Origin: Amycolatopsis thermophila | GTDB lineage: Bacteria; Actinomycetota; Actinomycetes; Mycobacteriales; Pseudonocardiaceae | Direction of reading: 5' to 3' | NCBI RefSeq assembly: GCF_030814215.1 | Contig: NZ_JAUSUT010000001.1 | Coordinates: 2,046,001-2,110,000 of the forward strand | DNA length: 64,000 nt | In this document: piece after piece, positions 15,109 through 23,248 of the stretch | How the letters are laid out: each line of letters opens with the position of its first letter | Position numbering within the stretch: the first letter of the stretch is position 1 | Notes under the pieces: model-generated | Databases searched by the model: none | What the model was told of the DNA's origin: nothing | What the model saw: the letters and a program-made list of their open reading frames with translations, nothing else | Translations under genes and position numbers: made by a program

Positions 15109-18100
15109 TCAAGCGTAGCCGCCTTCCAGGACGGGCATCCGCGCGCTGACCTGCCCGTCGCCCACCTCCAGGACGAGGTCGGCCTCGGCCGCCTCCTCGG
15201 GGTGGTGGGTGACGTGCACGACCGTCTTGCCGGCCAGCGCGACGCGGAGGTTGGCGCGCAGCCGCCGGGCGGTCGGTTCGTCGAGGTGCGCGGTGGGCTC
15301 GTCGAGCAGCACGAGGTCCGCCCGCGGCGCCGCGACGAGCGCCCGCGCGACCGCGAGCCGCTGGGCCTGGCCGCCGGACAGGCCAGTGCCGGCGCCGCCG
15401 AGGACGGTGTCGAGCGGGAGGTCCAGGCAGGCCAGCCGCAGGGCTTCGCGCAACCGGTCGTCGCCGGCGTGCGGGTCGGCCAGGCGCAGGTTCTCCGCGA
15501 CGGTGGTCGAGACCAGCTGCGGCTCCTGGGGCGCCCAGGCGACGTGGGCGGCCGTGGTGAGACGACCGCGCTGGGCGGGCAGGAACCCGAGCAGGGCGGC
15601 GAGCAGGGTCGACTTGCCCGCCCCGGACGGCCCGACGACGGCGACGTGCGCGCCGTCCGGGATCCGCAGGTCGACGTCGGTCAGGACCGGGGTGGTCCAG
15701 CCGAGGTCGGCGTGCTCGAACGCGATCGGACCGGTGTCCACCGGCGGTTGCGCCGGCGACTTCTCGACGTCGGCGATGCGGGCCATCGAGGCGCGCAACG
15801 GATCCCAGTGCTGGGCGACCGGCGGGAGCATCGCGAGCACCTCGGCCAGCGCGAGCGGCACCAGCGCGAGGACGGGCGCGAGCACCGGCTCGATGCCGGC
15901 CCCCGCGGCCAGCCCGACCCCGGCGACCGCGGCGGCACCGGTGACCAGCGTGATGAGCGCGTCGGCCGCGCCCGCGCCGAAGGCCTGGCTCCGGGCCTGG
16001 CGCACCAGCCGGCCGTCGGCGTCGGCCAGTTCGGCCCGGCGGATCGAGTGCGCCCCGAACGCGATCAGCTCGGCGGCGGCGTCGAACAGGCCGAGGACGT
16101 GGGCGCTCACCGTCCGGCGTCCACTCGCGAGGGTCGCGGTCGCCCGCCTTTCCAGCCGCAACGCCACTGCGGGCGCGGCGACGGCGCCGACCAGCACGGC
16201 GACGGCCAGGACGAGCCCGGCGGCCGGCAGCAGGATCGTCTGCACGGCGATCGCCCCGGCCAGGACGAGCACCGCGATCAGCGGTGGCGTGACCACGCGC
16301 GGCAGCAGGTCGCGGACGGTGTCGACGTCGGCGACCAGCCGCCGCTGCCCCTCGCCGGACCGCAGGCCGAGCGCGCGGGCGGGCCCGAGCCGGACCAGCC
16401 CCCGCCACAGCCGGACCCGCAGCCGCCCGGCGATCCGGAACGCGGCGTCGTGCGTGATCAGCCGTTCCAGGTAGCGCAGGGCCGCGCGGCCGAGCCCGAA
16501 GGCCCGCACCCCGACGACCGCGACGGTCAGCGTCAGGATCGGCGGCTGCTGCGAGGCCTTGGCGATGAGCCAGCCCGAGGTCGCGGTCAGCGCCACCCCG
16601 GCCAGCAACGCCAGCGCCCCCACGCCGGCACCACCGACCAGCCGGCGGCTCACCACTCCCCGGAGCGGTTCCTTCCTCGCGACGGGCGCCGAGGCGACGT
16701 GCGGGGCGGCCTCGGCGGGCCGGAGTGCCGGCAGTGCGCTCTGCCGGTGGTGCGCGGCCAGGAGGACGGCCGTGCCGAGCGGCAGGGTCGACCGGATGGC
16801 GGCGTCGACCAGGGCGGCGTTGGCGGCGTCCTGGTGCGCAGTCGGCTCGTCGAGCAGCAGCAGCCACGCGCCGTGCCGGACCCGCAGCAGCGCCCGCGCG
16901 ACCGCCACCCGCTGGCGCTGGCCGGTGGACAGCTCGTGGACCGGCGCGTCGGCCAGCCCGGCGAGGTTCAGTTCGATGAGCAGCGCGTCGACCTCGACCG
17001 GATCGAGCGCCTCGGCGAGGGCCAGCCCCAGCTCGGCACGCACGGTGCCGCCGGTGAACGACGGGTTCTGCGGCACCCACGCGACGTCGCGGCGGAAAGC
17101 CGGCATGTCGACCTCGGACAGCGGCACGCCGTCGACGAGCACCGTCCCCGCGGACGGCCGCACGAAGCCCAGCAGCACCGCGAGCGTGGTCGATTTACCG
17201 GCGCCGCTGGGCGAGTCGAGCCGGGTGAGCGTGCCGGGGCGCAGCGTGAACGTCTCCCCGTCCGGCGCGAAACCGCCGCGCCGCTCCACGCGCAGGCCCT
17301 CGACCCGCACCTCCCCGCGCCCCGGCACCGCGGTCCCCTCCGGCGCGACCGGTTCGGCGAGCACGTCGGTGACCCGGCGGACCGCTTCGACGCCGTCCTC
17401 GCTGGCGTGGAAGGCCGCGCCGACCGCGCGCAGCGGCTGGTAGCACTCCGGCGCCAGGATCAGCACGCCGAGCCCGATCGCGAGCGGCAGGTCGCCGCCG
17501 ACCAGGCGCATGCCGATGGCCACGGCGACCAGCGCGACCGACAGCGTCGCGGCCAGTTCCAGCACGAACGCCGAGGAGAACGCGACCCGCAGGGTCTTCA
17601 GCGTCGCGCGCCGGTGCTGCTCGGACACCCGTCGAACCGCCTCGGCCTGCGCCTCCGCGCGGCGGAAGGCGGCCAGCACCGGCAGGGCCCGCACGAGTTC
17701 GAGCAGGTGACCGGACATCCGCTGCAGCGCGTCGGTCGCGGCGGCGGACCGGTCGGCGGTGTACTTGCCGACGAGGATCGCGAACGCCGGCAGCAGCGGC
17801 ACGGTCAGCGCGATGATCACCGCGGACGGCCAGTCCGCGAACAGCACGGCCGCGCCCGCGCCCAGCGGCACCACCGCGGCGGTCACGAGCGCGGGCAGGT
17901 AGTCGGTGAAGTACGCGTCGAGCGCGTCCAGGCCCTTGGTGGTCAACGCGGTCAGCTCGCCGGGGCCGCGCCGCGCGATCCACTCCGGACCGAGCCGCAG
18001 CGCGCGGTCGACGACCTTCGCGCGCAGCTCCTCCTTGGCACCGGCGGCGGCCCGCGCGGCGACCACCCGCAACGCCCACGCGATCAGGGCGCGGGCGGCG

Positions 18101-18357
18101 ACCACCCCGCCGAGGGCGATCAGCTGACCGGCGACGACGCCGTGCCCGGCCACCACCGCGGCGCACGCGGATGCCAGCAGGAACGCCTGCGCGACCAGCG
18201 CCGCGGCGTTGCCGAGCGCGAGCAGGCCGGAGAGGGCGAGCGCCCGGCGCGCGGCCGCGGACAACAAGGGCAGCGCGCCGAGCGGACCCTTTCCCGGACG
18301 CGTGGTGTCCGTTGTGGACACCGGTGCGGGAAGGACGGAGCGTCCGGGAAAGCTCAT
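15109..18357 (-). CDS. cydDC: CydDC fused heterodimeric-type ABC transporter for cytochrome bd assembly
   Basis: 1082 residues carrying two complete permease-ATPase halves in one chain. The CydD-like half has Walker A SGAGKST (about 384), a signature LSTGQRQRVAVARALL and Walker B LLLLDEPTAHQD. The CydC-like half starts near residue 560 (LTATSGWLIAKASQQPPILT), with Walker A GPSGAGKST (about 911), LSGGQAQRLAVARAL and LVLLDEPTAHLD. In bacteria CydDC exports reduced thiols or haem-linked substrates and is needed for haem insertion into cytochrome bd. The ATG overlaps the cydB stop (ATGA). Fusion of the two subunits is known in actinobacteria. Confidence 0.93.
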   Translation of the reverse strand: MSFPGRSVLPAPVSTTDTTRPGKGPLGALPLLSAAARRALALSGLLALGNAAALVAQAFLLASACAAVVAGHGVVAGQLIALGGVVAARALIAWALRVVAARAAAGAKEELRAKVVDRALRLGPEWIARRGPGELTALTTKGLDALDAYFTDYLPALVTAAVVPLGAGAAVLFADWPSAVIIALTVPLLPAFAILVGKYTADRSAAATDALQRMSGHLLELVRALPVLAAFRRAEAQAEAVRRVSEQHRRATLKTLRVAFSSAFVLELAATLSVALVAVAIGMRLVGGDLPLAIGLGVLILAPECYQPLRAVGAAFHASEDGVEAVRRVTDVLAEPVAPEGTAVPGRGEVRVEGLRVERRGGFAPDGETFTLRPGTLTRLDSPSGAGKSTTLAVLLGFVRPSAGTVLVDGVPLSEVDMPAFRRDVAWVPQNPSFTGGTVRAELGLALAEALDPVEVDALLIELNLAGLADAPVHELSTGQRQRVAVARALLRVRHGAWLLLLDEPTAHQDAANAALVDAAIRSTLPLGTAVLLAAHHRQSALPALRPAEAAPHVASAPVARKEPLRGVVSRRLVGGAGVGALALLAGVALTATSGWLIAKASQQPPILTLTVAVVGVRAFGLGRAALRYLERLITHDAAFRIAGRLRVRLWRGLVRLGPARALGLRSGEGQRRLVADVDTVRDLLPRVVTPPLIAVLVLAGAIAVQTILLPAAGLVLAVAVLVGAVAAPAVALRLERRATATLASGRRTVSAHVLGLFDAAAELIAFGAHSIRRAELADADGRLVRQARSQAFGAGAADALITLVTGAAAVAGVGLAAGAGIEPVLAPVLALVPLALAEVLAMLPPVAQHWDPLRASMARIADVEKSPAQPPVDTGPIAFEHADLGWTTPVLTDVDLRIPDGAHVAVVGPSGAGKSTLLAALLGFLPAQRGRLTTAAHVAWAPQEPQLVSTTVAENLRLADPHAGDDRLREALRLACLDLPLDTVLGGAGTGLSGGQAQRLAVARALVAAPRADLVLLDEPTAHLDEPTARRLRANLRVALAGKTVVHVTHHPEEAAEADLVLEVGDGQVSARMPVLEGGYA

Positions 18358-19361
18358 GGTGTGTGCACCGGCGGGATCTGGGCGGCATTGATCCGCTTGC
18401 GGAACACCCAGTACGTCCAGCCCTGGTAGACCAGCACGGCGGGGGCGCCGAACGCGCCGACCCAGGTGATGACCTCCAGCGTGTACGGGCTGGACGCGGT
18501 GCCGGCGACGGTCAGCGAGTTCGCCGCGTCGAGCGTCGAGGGCAGCACGTCCGGGTAGAGCGCACCGAACAGCGTGACCACCGACGCGGCGATCGTCACG
18601 CCGAGCGCGGCGAACGCCTGCCCGTCCCGGTCGGCCGCCAGCTTCCGCCACGCCACCACGGCGGCGGCCACCGCGACGGCCAGCGACACGAGCGTCCACA
18701 GTGCACCGTCGCGCCACTGGACCACGGCCAGCAGCAGCACCATCGGCACCAGCGCGACCGGCAGGGCCCGCACCGCGAACACCCGCGCCCGCTCCCGCAG
18801 GTCGCCCGCGGTCTTCAGCGCCAGGAACGCCGCGCCGTGCACCAGCGCGAACCCGGCCACCGCGAGCGCGCCGAGCAGCGTGTCCCACCGCACCGCCTCG
18901 AACGCCCCGCCGATCCGGTCGCCGTGCGCGTCGAGCGGCAGCCCCAGCACGGTGGTGGTCAGGATCAGCCCGACGCCGAGCGGCGGGACCCACGAGCCGA
19001 TCACGATGACGCGGTCCCAGTTGCGGCGCCAGCGCTGCGAGTCGACCTTGCCGCGGTACTCGAACGCGACCCCGCGGCCGATCAGCGCGAGCAGCACGAC
19101 CAGCAACGGCAGGTAGGTGGCCGAGAACAGCGACGCGTACCAGCCGGGGAAGGCGGCGAACATCGCGCCGGCCGCGACGATCAGCCAGACCTCGTTGCCG
19201 TCCCACACCGGGCCGATGGTGTTGATCATGACCCGGCGCTCGGTGTCGTTGCGGGCGAGGACCGGCAGCAGCATGCCGACGCCGAAGTCGAAGCCCTCCA
19301 GGAACAGGTAGCCCAGCCAGAAGAGCACGATGATGCAGAACCAGATCGTTTCCAGGCTCAT
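18354..19361 (-). CDS. cydB: Cytochrome bd ubiquinol/menaquinol oxidase subunit II
   Basis: 335 residues with eight to nine hydrophobic segments. The N-terminus LETIWFCIIVLFWLGYLFLEGFDFGVGML and the GPVWDGNEVWLI block identify CydB. It pairs with CydA in the high-affinity bd oxidase that reduces oxygen with quinol and does not pump protons. It starts 9 nt after the cydA stop and overlaps the cydDC start. The C-terminus VYQGWTYWVFRKRI is typical. Length matches the family. Confidence 0.95.
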   Translation of the reverse strand: MSLETIWFCIIVLFWLGYLFLEGFDFGVGMLLPVLARNDTERRVMINTIGPVWDGNEVWLIVAAGAMFAAFPGWYASLFSATYLPLLVVLLALIGRGVAFEYRGKVDSQRWRRNWDRVIVIGSWVPPLGVGLILTTTVLGLPLDAHGDRIGGAFEAVRWDTLLGALAVAGFALVHGAAFLALKTAGDLRERARVFAVRALPVALVPMVLLLAVVQWRDGALWTLVSLAVAVAAAVVAWRKLAADRDGQAFAALGVTIAASVVTLFGALYPDVLPSTLDAANSLTVAGTASSPYTLEVITWVGAFGAPAVLVYQGWTYWVFRKRINAAQIPPVHTP

Positions 19362-19370
19362 GGCGCTTCC

Positions 19371-20849
19371 CTAGTAGGCGAAGGCAAGTGCGTCCTTGCC
19401 CTCTTCGTCGGTCTGTTCCGGCGGGATGACACCGTCGATCCCGCCCCGGACGTACTTGCGCATCAGGAACACCTCGACCACCCCGAGCACGGCGTAGAGG
19501 CTGCTCAACGCGATCAGCGACGTCCACACCTCACCGGTGGAGATGCGCGAGACGGCCTGCGCGGTGAACATCCACACCCCGTCCACACCGGACGGGTTCG
19601 GCACCACGACGAACGGCTGCCGTCCCATCTCGGTGAAGATCCAGCCCGCGCTGTTGCCGATGAACGGTGTCGCGATGCCCAGCAGAGCCAGGCGCGGGAA
19701 CCACCTGGTGTCCGGGATCCGGTCCTTGCGGGTCAGCCAGAGCGCGAGCAGGCCGGTGCCGGCCGAGATCGCGCCGAAGCCGATCATGATCCGGAAACCC
19801 CAGTAGGTCACCGGGAGGCTCGGCACGTAGTCGACCGGTTTGCCGGCCAGCTCACCGAGCTGCGGGTCGTCCGGGTAGTTGGTGCCGTACTCGGCCTGGT
19901 ACTCGGTGACCAGGTCCTCGACGCCCTTGACCTCGGTGGTGAAGTCGCTGTGCGCCAGGAAGGACAGCAGCGCCGGGACGTTGAACGTCTTGACGTCCTC
20001 GCAGTTCTGCGAGGTCACGTCACCGATCGCGATGATCGAGAAGCTGGCGGGCTGCTCCGTGTGGCACAACGCCTCGGCCGAGGCCATCTTCATCGGCTGC
20101 TGCTCGAACATCAGCTTGCCCTGGAAGTCACCGGTGATCGCGAGCACCGCGAACGCGACGATCCCGGTCCAGCCGCCCAGCCGGATCGACGACCGCCACA
20201 CCGCGCGGTGCTCGTCGTCGCTCCTGCGCTTGCGCCACAGGTGCCACCCGCCGATGCCGACGAGGAACGCGGCGGCGACCGAGAACGCACCGGCGATCGT
20301 GTGCGGGATCGCGGCCAGCGCGGTGTTGTTGGTCAGCACCGCCCAGATCGAGTTCAGCCTCGGCTTGCCGTCGGTGAAGGTGACGCCGACGGGGTGCTGC
20401 ATCCACGAGTTCGCGGCGAGGATGAAGTACGCCGAGGCGATCGTGGCCAGCGAGAACGCCCACGCGCACGCCAGGTGGACCTTCTTCGGCAACCGGTCCC
20501 AGCCGAAGATCCACAGGCCGAGGAACGTCGACTCGACGAAGAAGGCGACCAGGCCCTCCATCGCCAGCGGCGCCCCGAACACGTCACCGACGAAGCGGGA
20601 GTAGGCGTTCCAGTTCATCCCGAACTGGAACTCCTGGACGATGCCGGTCACCACGCCCATGGCGAAGTTGACCAGCAGGAGCTTCCCCCAGAACTTGGTC
20701 ATCTTGTAGTAGCGCTGGTCACCGGTGCGCACCCAGGCGGTCTGCATCCCCGCGACGAGGACCGACAGCCCGATCGTGAGCGGGACCATGAGGAAGTGGT
20801 AGACGGTGGTGATCCCGAACTGCCACCGCGCCAACTGGAGCACGTCCAC
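19371..20849 (-). CDS. cydA: Cytochrome bd oxidase subunit I
   Basis: 492 residues from GTG 20849 (DVLQLARWQFGITTVYHFL). His18 in TVYHF is the haem b595 ligand position. GRQPFVVV, TEMGRQP and the Q-loop region KLMFEQQPMKMASAEAL identify the quinol-oxidising subunit. The Q loop is of the short type usual in Gram-positives. It is the first gene of the cydA-cydB-cydDC-kinase operon. A GGGAC...GTCCC palindrome about 66 bp upstream of the start suggests DevR-type hypoxic control. Confidence 0.95.
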   Translation of the reverse strand: MDVLQLARWQFGITTVYHFLMVPLTIGLSVLVAGMQTAWVRTGDQRYYKMTKFWGKLLLVNFAMGVVTGIVQEFQFGMNWNAYSRFVGDVFGAPLAMEGLVAFFVESTFLGLWIFGWDRLPKKVHLACAWAFSLATIASAYFILAANSWMQHPVGVTFTDGKPRLNSIWAVLTNNTALAAIPHTIAGAFSVAAAFLVGIGGWHLWRKRRSDDEHRAVWRSSIRLGGWTGIVAFAVLAITGDFQGKLMFEQQPMKMASAEALCHTEQPASFSIIAIGDVTSQNCEDVKTFNVPALLSFLAHSDFTTEVKGVEDLVTEYQAEYGTNYPDDPQLGELAGKPVDYVPSLPVTYWGFRIMIGFGAISAGTGLLALWLTRKDRIPDTRWFPRLALLGIATPFIGNSAGWIFTEMGRQPFVVVPNPSGVDGVWMFTAQAVSRISTGEVWTSLIALSSLYAVLGVVEVFLMRKYVRGGIDGVIPPEQTDEEGKDALAFAY

Positions 20850-20881
20850 GTCATCCAGCCTGCTCGCGCGCGGGGCCCGGC

Positions 20882-20923
20882 ATCAGGTCCCGGGGTCCTG
20901 ATCTTCCCGGGACCAAGGTCCCG
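20882..20923 (-). promoter_or_regulatory. DosR/DevR-like palindrome and adjoining inverted repeat upstream of cydA
   Basis: GGGACCAAGGTCCC (20909-20922) has the spacing and outer bases of the mycobacterial DosR box (GGGACT-WW-AGTCCC), with 7-bp arms if the flanking C/G is counted. Next to it, ATCAGG (20882-20887) and CCTGAT (20897-20902) flank a GGTCCC..GGTCC core that resembles a second, weaker site. Both lie between the cydA start (20849) and its upstream neighbour. Confidence 0.55.
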
Positions 20924-21214
20924 CCCCCCGACACGGCTTTGACAAGCGGGGCGCTCGTTCCTGATCAGCGATCGCACGAGCTGCGCAAAGTCGATTCGCG
21001 CTTCGCCGGTGGATACGGATACCTCGCCGACACACGGGGGCCCCTCGTAACGGCTGCTGCGAGCTCAAGATGGGTTTCGGCGCAGCGAAACCCACAATTA
21101 GCTCGTCCCAGAAATAATTCTGGTGAACCGAAAACCGGCAATTCGCGAATCCGATGTGCTGGCCATTTCCCCACTCCCCCTTTATCGTGTCAGTGAAAGG
21201 GGCGTGGAATCACC
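20924..21214. other. Intergenic region between cydA and the GDT1 gene with two inverted repeats
   Basis: No gene is seen. Two symmetrical sites stand out: TGGGTTTCG (21071-21079) with CGAAACCCA (21086-21094) around a 6-nt loop, and CCAGAA (21108-21113) with TTCTGG (21118-21123) around ATAA. The sequence from about 21090 to 21190 is unusually AT-rich for this genome. I looked for a yybP-ykoY manganese riboswitch, expected for this transporter family, and could not build one. Confidence 0.5.
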
Positions 21215-21814
21215 GTGAGTACCGCACTGCTGGCACTGCTCAGCGCGTACGTACTTGTCCTGGCCGTCGAGCTGCCGGACAAGACGATGATCGCCACCCT
21301 CGTGCTGACCACCCGGTTCCGCGCATGGCCGGTGCTGGCCGGCGTGTCGCTGGCCTTCGCCGTGCAGTCCACGATCGCGGTCCTGTTCGGGCGCGCGCTG
21401 ACGCTGCTGCCGGAGAGCCTGATCGCGGCGGTCGTCGCGGCGCTGTTCGGGATCGGGGCCGTCCTGCTCCTGCGGGAGGGCTTCTCGGCGGCGGACGAAA
21501 GCGGGGAGGACGCCGCACGCCAGGGCGTCAAGCCGGTGACCTTCGTGCGCGCCGCGGCCACCTCGTTCGGCGTGCTGTTCGCCGCCGAGTGGGGCGACGC
21601 GTCCCAGCTGGCGACGGCCGGGTTGACCGCCCGCTACGGCCACCCGCTGATGGTGGGCGTGGGCTCACTGCTGGCGCTGATCACCGTGGCGTCGGTCGCG
21701 GTGTTCGTCGGGCACAAGGTGCGCGGCCGCCTCAAGCCGAAGCTGCTGCAGCGCATCGCCGGGTTCGCCTTCGCGGTCTTCGCCGTCCTCGCCGTGTGGC
21801 AGGCCTTCGCCTAA
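21215..21814 (+). CDS. GDT1/TMEM165 (UPF0016) family divalent-cation transporter
   Basis: 199 residues from GTG 21215, with six or seven membrane helices. The two family motifs are present in the two pseudo-symmetric halves: ELPDKT near residue 19 and EWGDAS near 128. The usual consensus is E-x-G-D-(K/R)-(T/S), so the first copy has Pro for Gly. Family members (bacterial MneA, yeast Gdt1) export Mn2+ or exchange Ca2+/Mn2+ for protons. Inverted repeats and an AT-rich promoter region lie upstream. The gene is monocistronic, since the next genes are on the opposite strand or broken. Confidence 0.88.
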   Translation: MSTALLALLSAYVLVLAVELPDKTMIATLVLTTRFRAWPVLAGVSLAFAVQSTIAVLFGRALTLLPESLIAAVVAALFGIGAVLLLREGFSAADESGEDAARQGVKPVTFVRAAATSFGVLFAAEWGDASQLATAGLTARYGHPLMVGVGSLLALITVASVAVFVGHKVRGRLKPKLLQRIAGFAFAVFAVLAVWQAFA

Positions 21815-21874
21815 GAGCCTGTAGATATCAGGAGCCAGTACCGGATCGGTTGACCTTGCCTTGAGGCGCGCTGA

Positions 21875-22207
21875 TCAGACAGGTTCGAAGATCAGCTGCT
21901 TGCTGAGCGTGGCACGTACTGGCGAGCGTTCGATGCGTTCCATGACTGTCGGCCGGTGAGGTTCGACCGGGTCGAGGGCGAGCTCGTAGCGGAACCTCGT
22001 CGCTGATTCTTCGCGTTCCAGGTGCACGCGCACGCTCACCTCGCCGTGGTCGAGGCCCAGGTCCGCTGCCGCCATCCGCGCGGAGATGGTCATGCACGTA
22101 GCCAGCGCTGCTTCCAGCAGTTCATGAGGCCGCAGACCCGCGGAGCCGCCGGTGCCGTCCTTGAAGGTGTCGGCGATGCCGCCATTTGCCCCGGCCCGGT
22201 ACCTCAC
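21875..22207 (-). CDS. OsmC-family protein, short N-terminus
   Basis: 110 residues from GTG 22207. LRPHELLEAALATCMTISARM contains the conserved Cys of the OsmC/Ohr redox pair region, followed by the beta strand VSVRVHLERE and the final LIFEPV. OsmC/Ohr proteins reduce organic hydroperoxides. Typical members have 130-150 residues and a longer N-terminal strand, so this one is short, and it abuts a broken monooxygenase gene on the other strand. It may be a truncated or transferred copy. Function is uncertain without the second Cys being confirmed. Confidence 0.65.
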   Translation of the reverse strand: MRYRAGANGGIADTFKDGTGGSAGLRPHELLEAALATCMTISARMAAADLGLDHGEVSVRVHLEREESATRFRYELALDPVEPHRPTVMERIERSPVRATLSKQLIFEPV

Positions 22208-22294
22208 CTGCCAGGGTGCCGGAAGCGCTGTTGCCTCGACCGGGCGAGGCGGGTTGCGCGCGGATCCACTCGATCAGGTCATCCACCGCACGCC

Positions 22295-22619
22295 GCCGTT
22301 CGGCGAGCAGGCTCGTGACGCGACCGTGCTCGGCGACGCGGCGCACGTGATGTCGCCGTTCGGCGGGTACGGGGTGAACCTCGCGATGCTGGAGGGCGCC
22401 GAGCTGGCGGCCGCGATCGCCGGCGAACCCACGCTCGACGCGGCGATCAGCCGCTACGAAAAGTCGATGCTGCCGCAGGCGGGCGAGCTGGCGGTGGGCG
22501 CCAACCAGGCGCTCCAGGAGTTCGTGACCTCGAGCGACCCCGACGGCGCACCCGACCACGAGGCCGAGCACCGCCGCTACGAGGCCGCGGCCGCGGAGTA
22601 CCGGCGCGCCCGTCAGTGA
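22295..22619 (+). pseudogene. 3' fragment of an FAD-dependent monooxygenase (TetX/PHBH-like)
   Basis: Recognisable similarity starts at about 22300: TVLGDAAHVMSPFGGYGVN is the conserved flavin-ribityl GD motif, and the C-terminal helix region (AISRYEKSMLPQAGELA) follows. The N-terminal two-thirds, including the GXGXXG FAD motif, is missing. The reading frame upstream of 22295 is antisense to the OsmC gene and has no family similarity. The stop at 22617 overlaps the IclR stop on the opposite strand. It is a 5'-deleted gene, probably removed when the OsmC segment arrived. Confidence 0.7.
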
Positions 22620-23248
22620 CCGCGCAACACCTCGGCGACCGCCGCGGCCGCCTCCACCACCTGCGGCCCCACGGTCTCGGCGTCCAGCTGACCCAGCGCG
22701 ATCACGCCGACGCTCGCCCGCAGCCCGGGCACACCGCGGACCGGCGCGGCGATCCCCGAGGTCCCGCGCCGGGGTTCGCCGGTGACCGCAGCCCATCCGC
22801 GGCTCCCGCGACGCAGGGTCAGCGCCTTGCCGGCCGCGCCGACACCGATCGGGTGGCGAGCCCCCACCCGGTAGGAGACGTGGAAGTCGGTCCACGTCGG
22901 CTCGACCGTGACGACGGGCTCGATCAGGTCACCTTCGGCGATCGACAGGTGCGCTGTCGCACCCGCCTTCTCCGCCAGTTCACGCAGCACCGGGCGAGCC
23001 GCCTCCCGCAGTTGCGGCACGACCTGCCCGGCCAGCCGCAACAGGCCGATGCCCAGCCGCACCTTGCTGCCGTCCCGCCACACCAGCCCGCGGGCGGACA
23101 ACGGCACGAGCAGCCGGTAGACCGCCGCGCGGCTCGCGCCGATCGCGGTGGCCAGCTCGGAGATGGTGGCCGCCTCACCGTCGGCGTCCGCCACCGCCTG
23201 CAGCAGCGCCAGGCCGCGGTCGAGGGTCAGCGAGCCTTCCGTGCTCAC
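22613..23248 (-). CDS. IclR-family transcriptional regulator
   Basis: 211 residues from GTG 23248. The N-terminal winged helix reads LTLDRGLALLQAVAD, ATISELATAIGASRAAVYRLLVPLSARGLV. The C-terminal effector domain has VGARHPIGVGAAGKA and GTSGIAAPVRG, as in IclR proteins that bind small organic acids. Its start overlaps the stop of the upstream gene by one base (TAGTG), so the two are translationally coupled. The target is probably its own operon. Confidence 0.9.
   Translation of the reverse strand: MSTEGSLTLDRGLALLQAVADADGEAATISELATAIGASRAAVYRLLVPLSARGLVWRDGSKVRLGIGLLRLAGQVVPQLREAARPVLRELAEKAGATAHLSIAEGDLIEPVVTVEPTWTDFHVSYRVGARHPIGVGAAGKALTLRRGSRGWAAVTGEPRRGTSGIAAPVRGVPGLRASVGVIALGQLDAETVGPQVVEAAAAVAEVLRGH

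Noticed and set aside
15202-20942. Very long open frames on the plus strand (15202-18429 and 18171-20942)
   Set aside because: They are antisense to the well-supported cydDC, cydB and cydA genes, are rich in Arg/Gln/Pro/Gly, and show no family motif. Open antisense frames of this size are expected from biased third codon positions in GC-rich DNA.
20924-21214. Possible yybP-ykoY manganese riboswitch upstream of the GDT1-family gene
   Set aside because: I could not find the conserved paired elements or the junction sequences of that riboswitch. The hairpin at 21071-21094 is a simple inverted repeat.
20850-21214. Rex-type redox operator upstream of cydA
   Set aside because: No TTGTGAA-n4-TTCACAA-like sequence is present. 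The only strong palindrome near the start is the GGGAC...GTCCC site.
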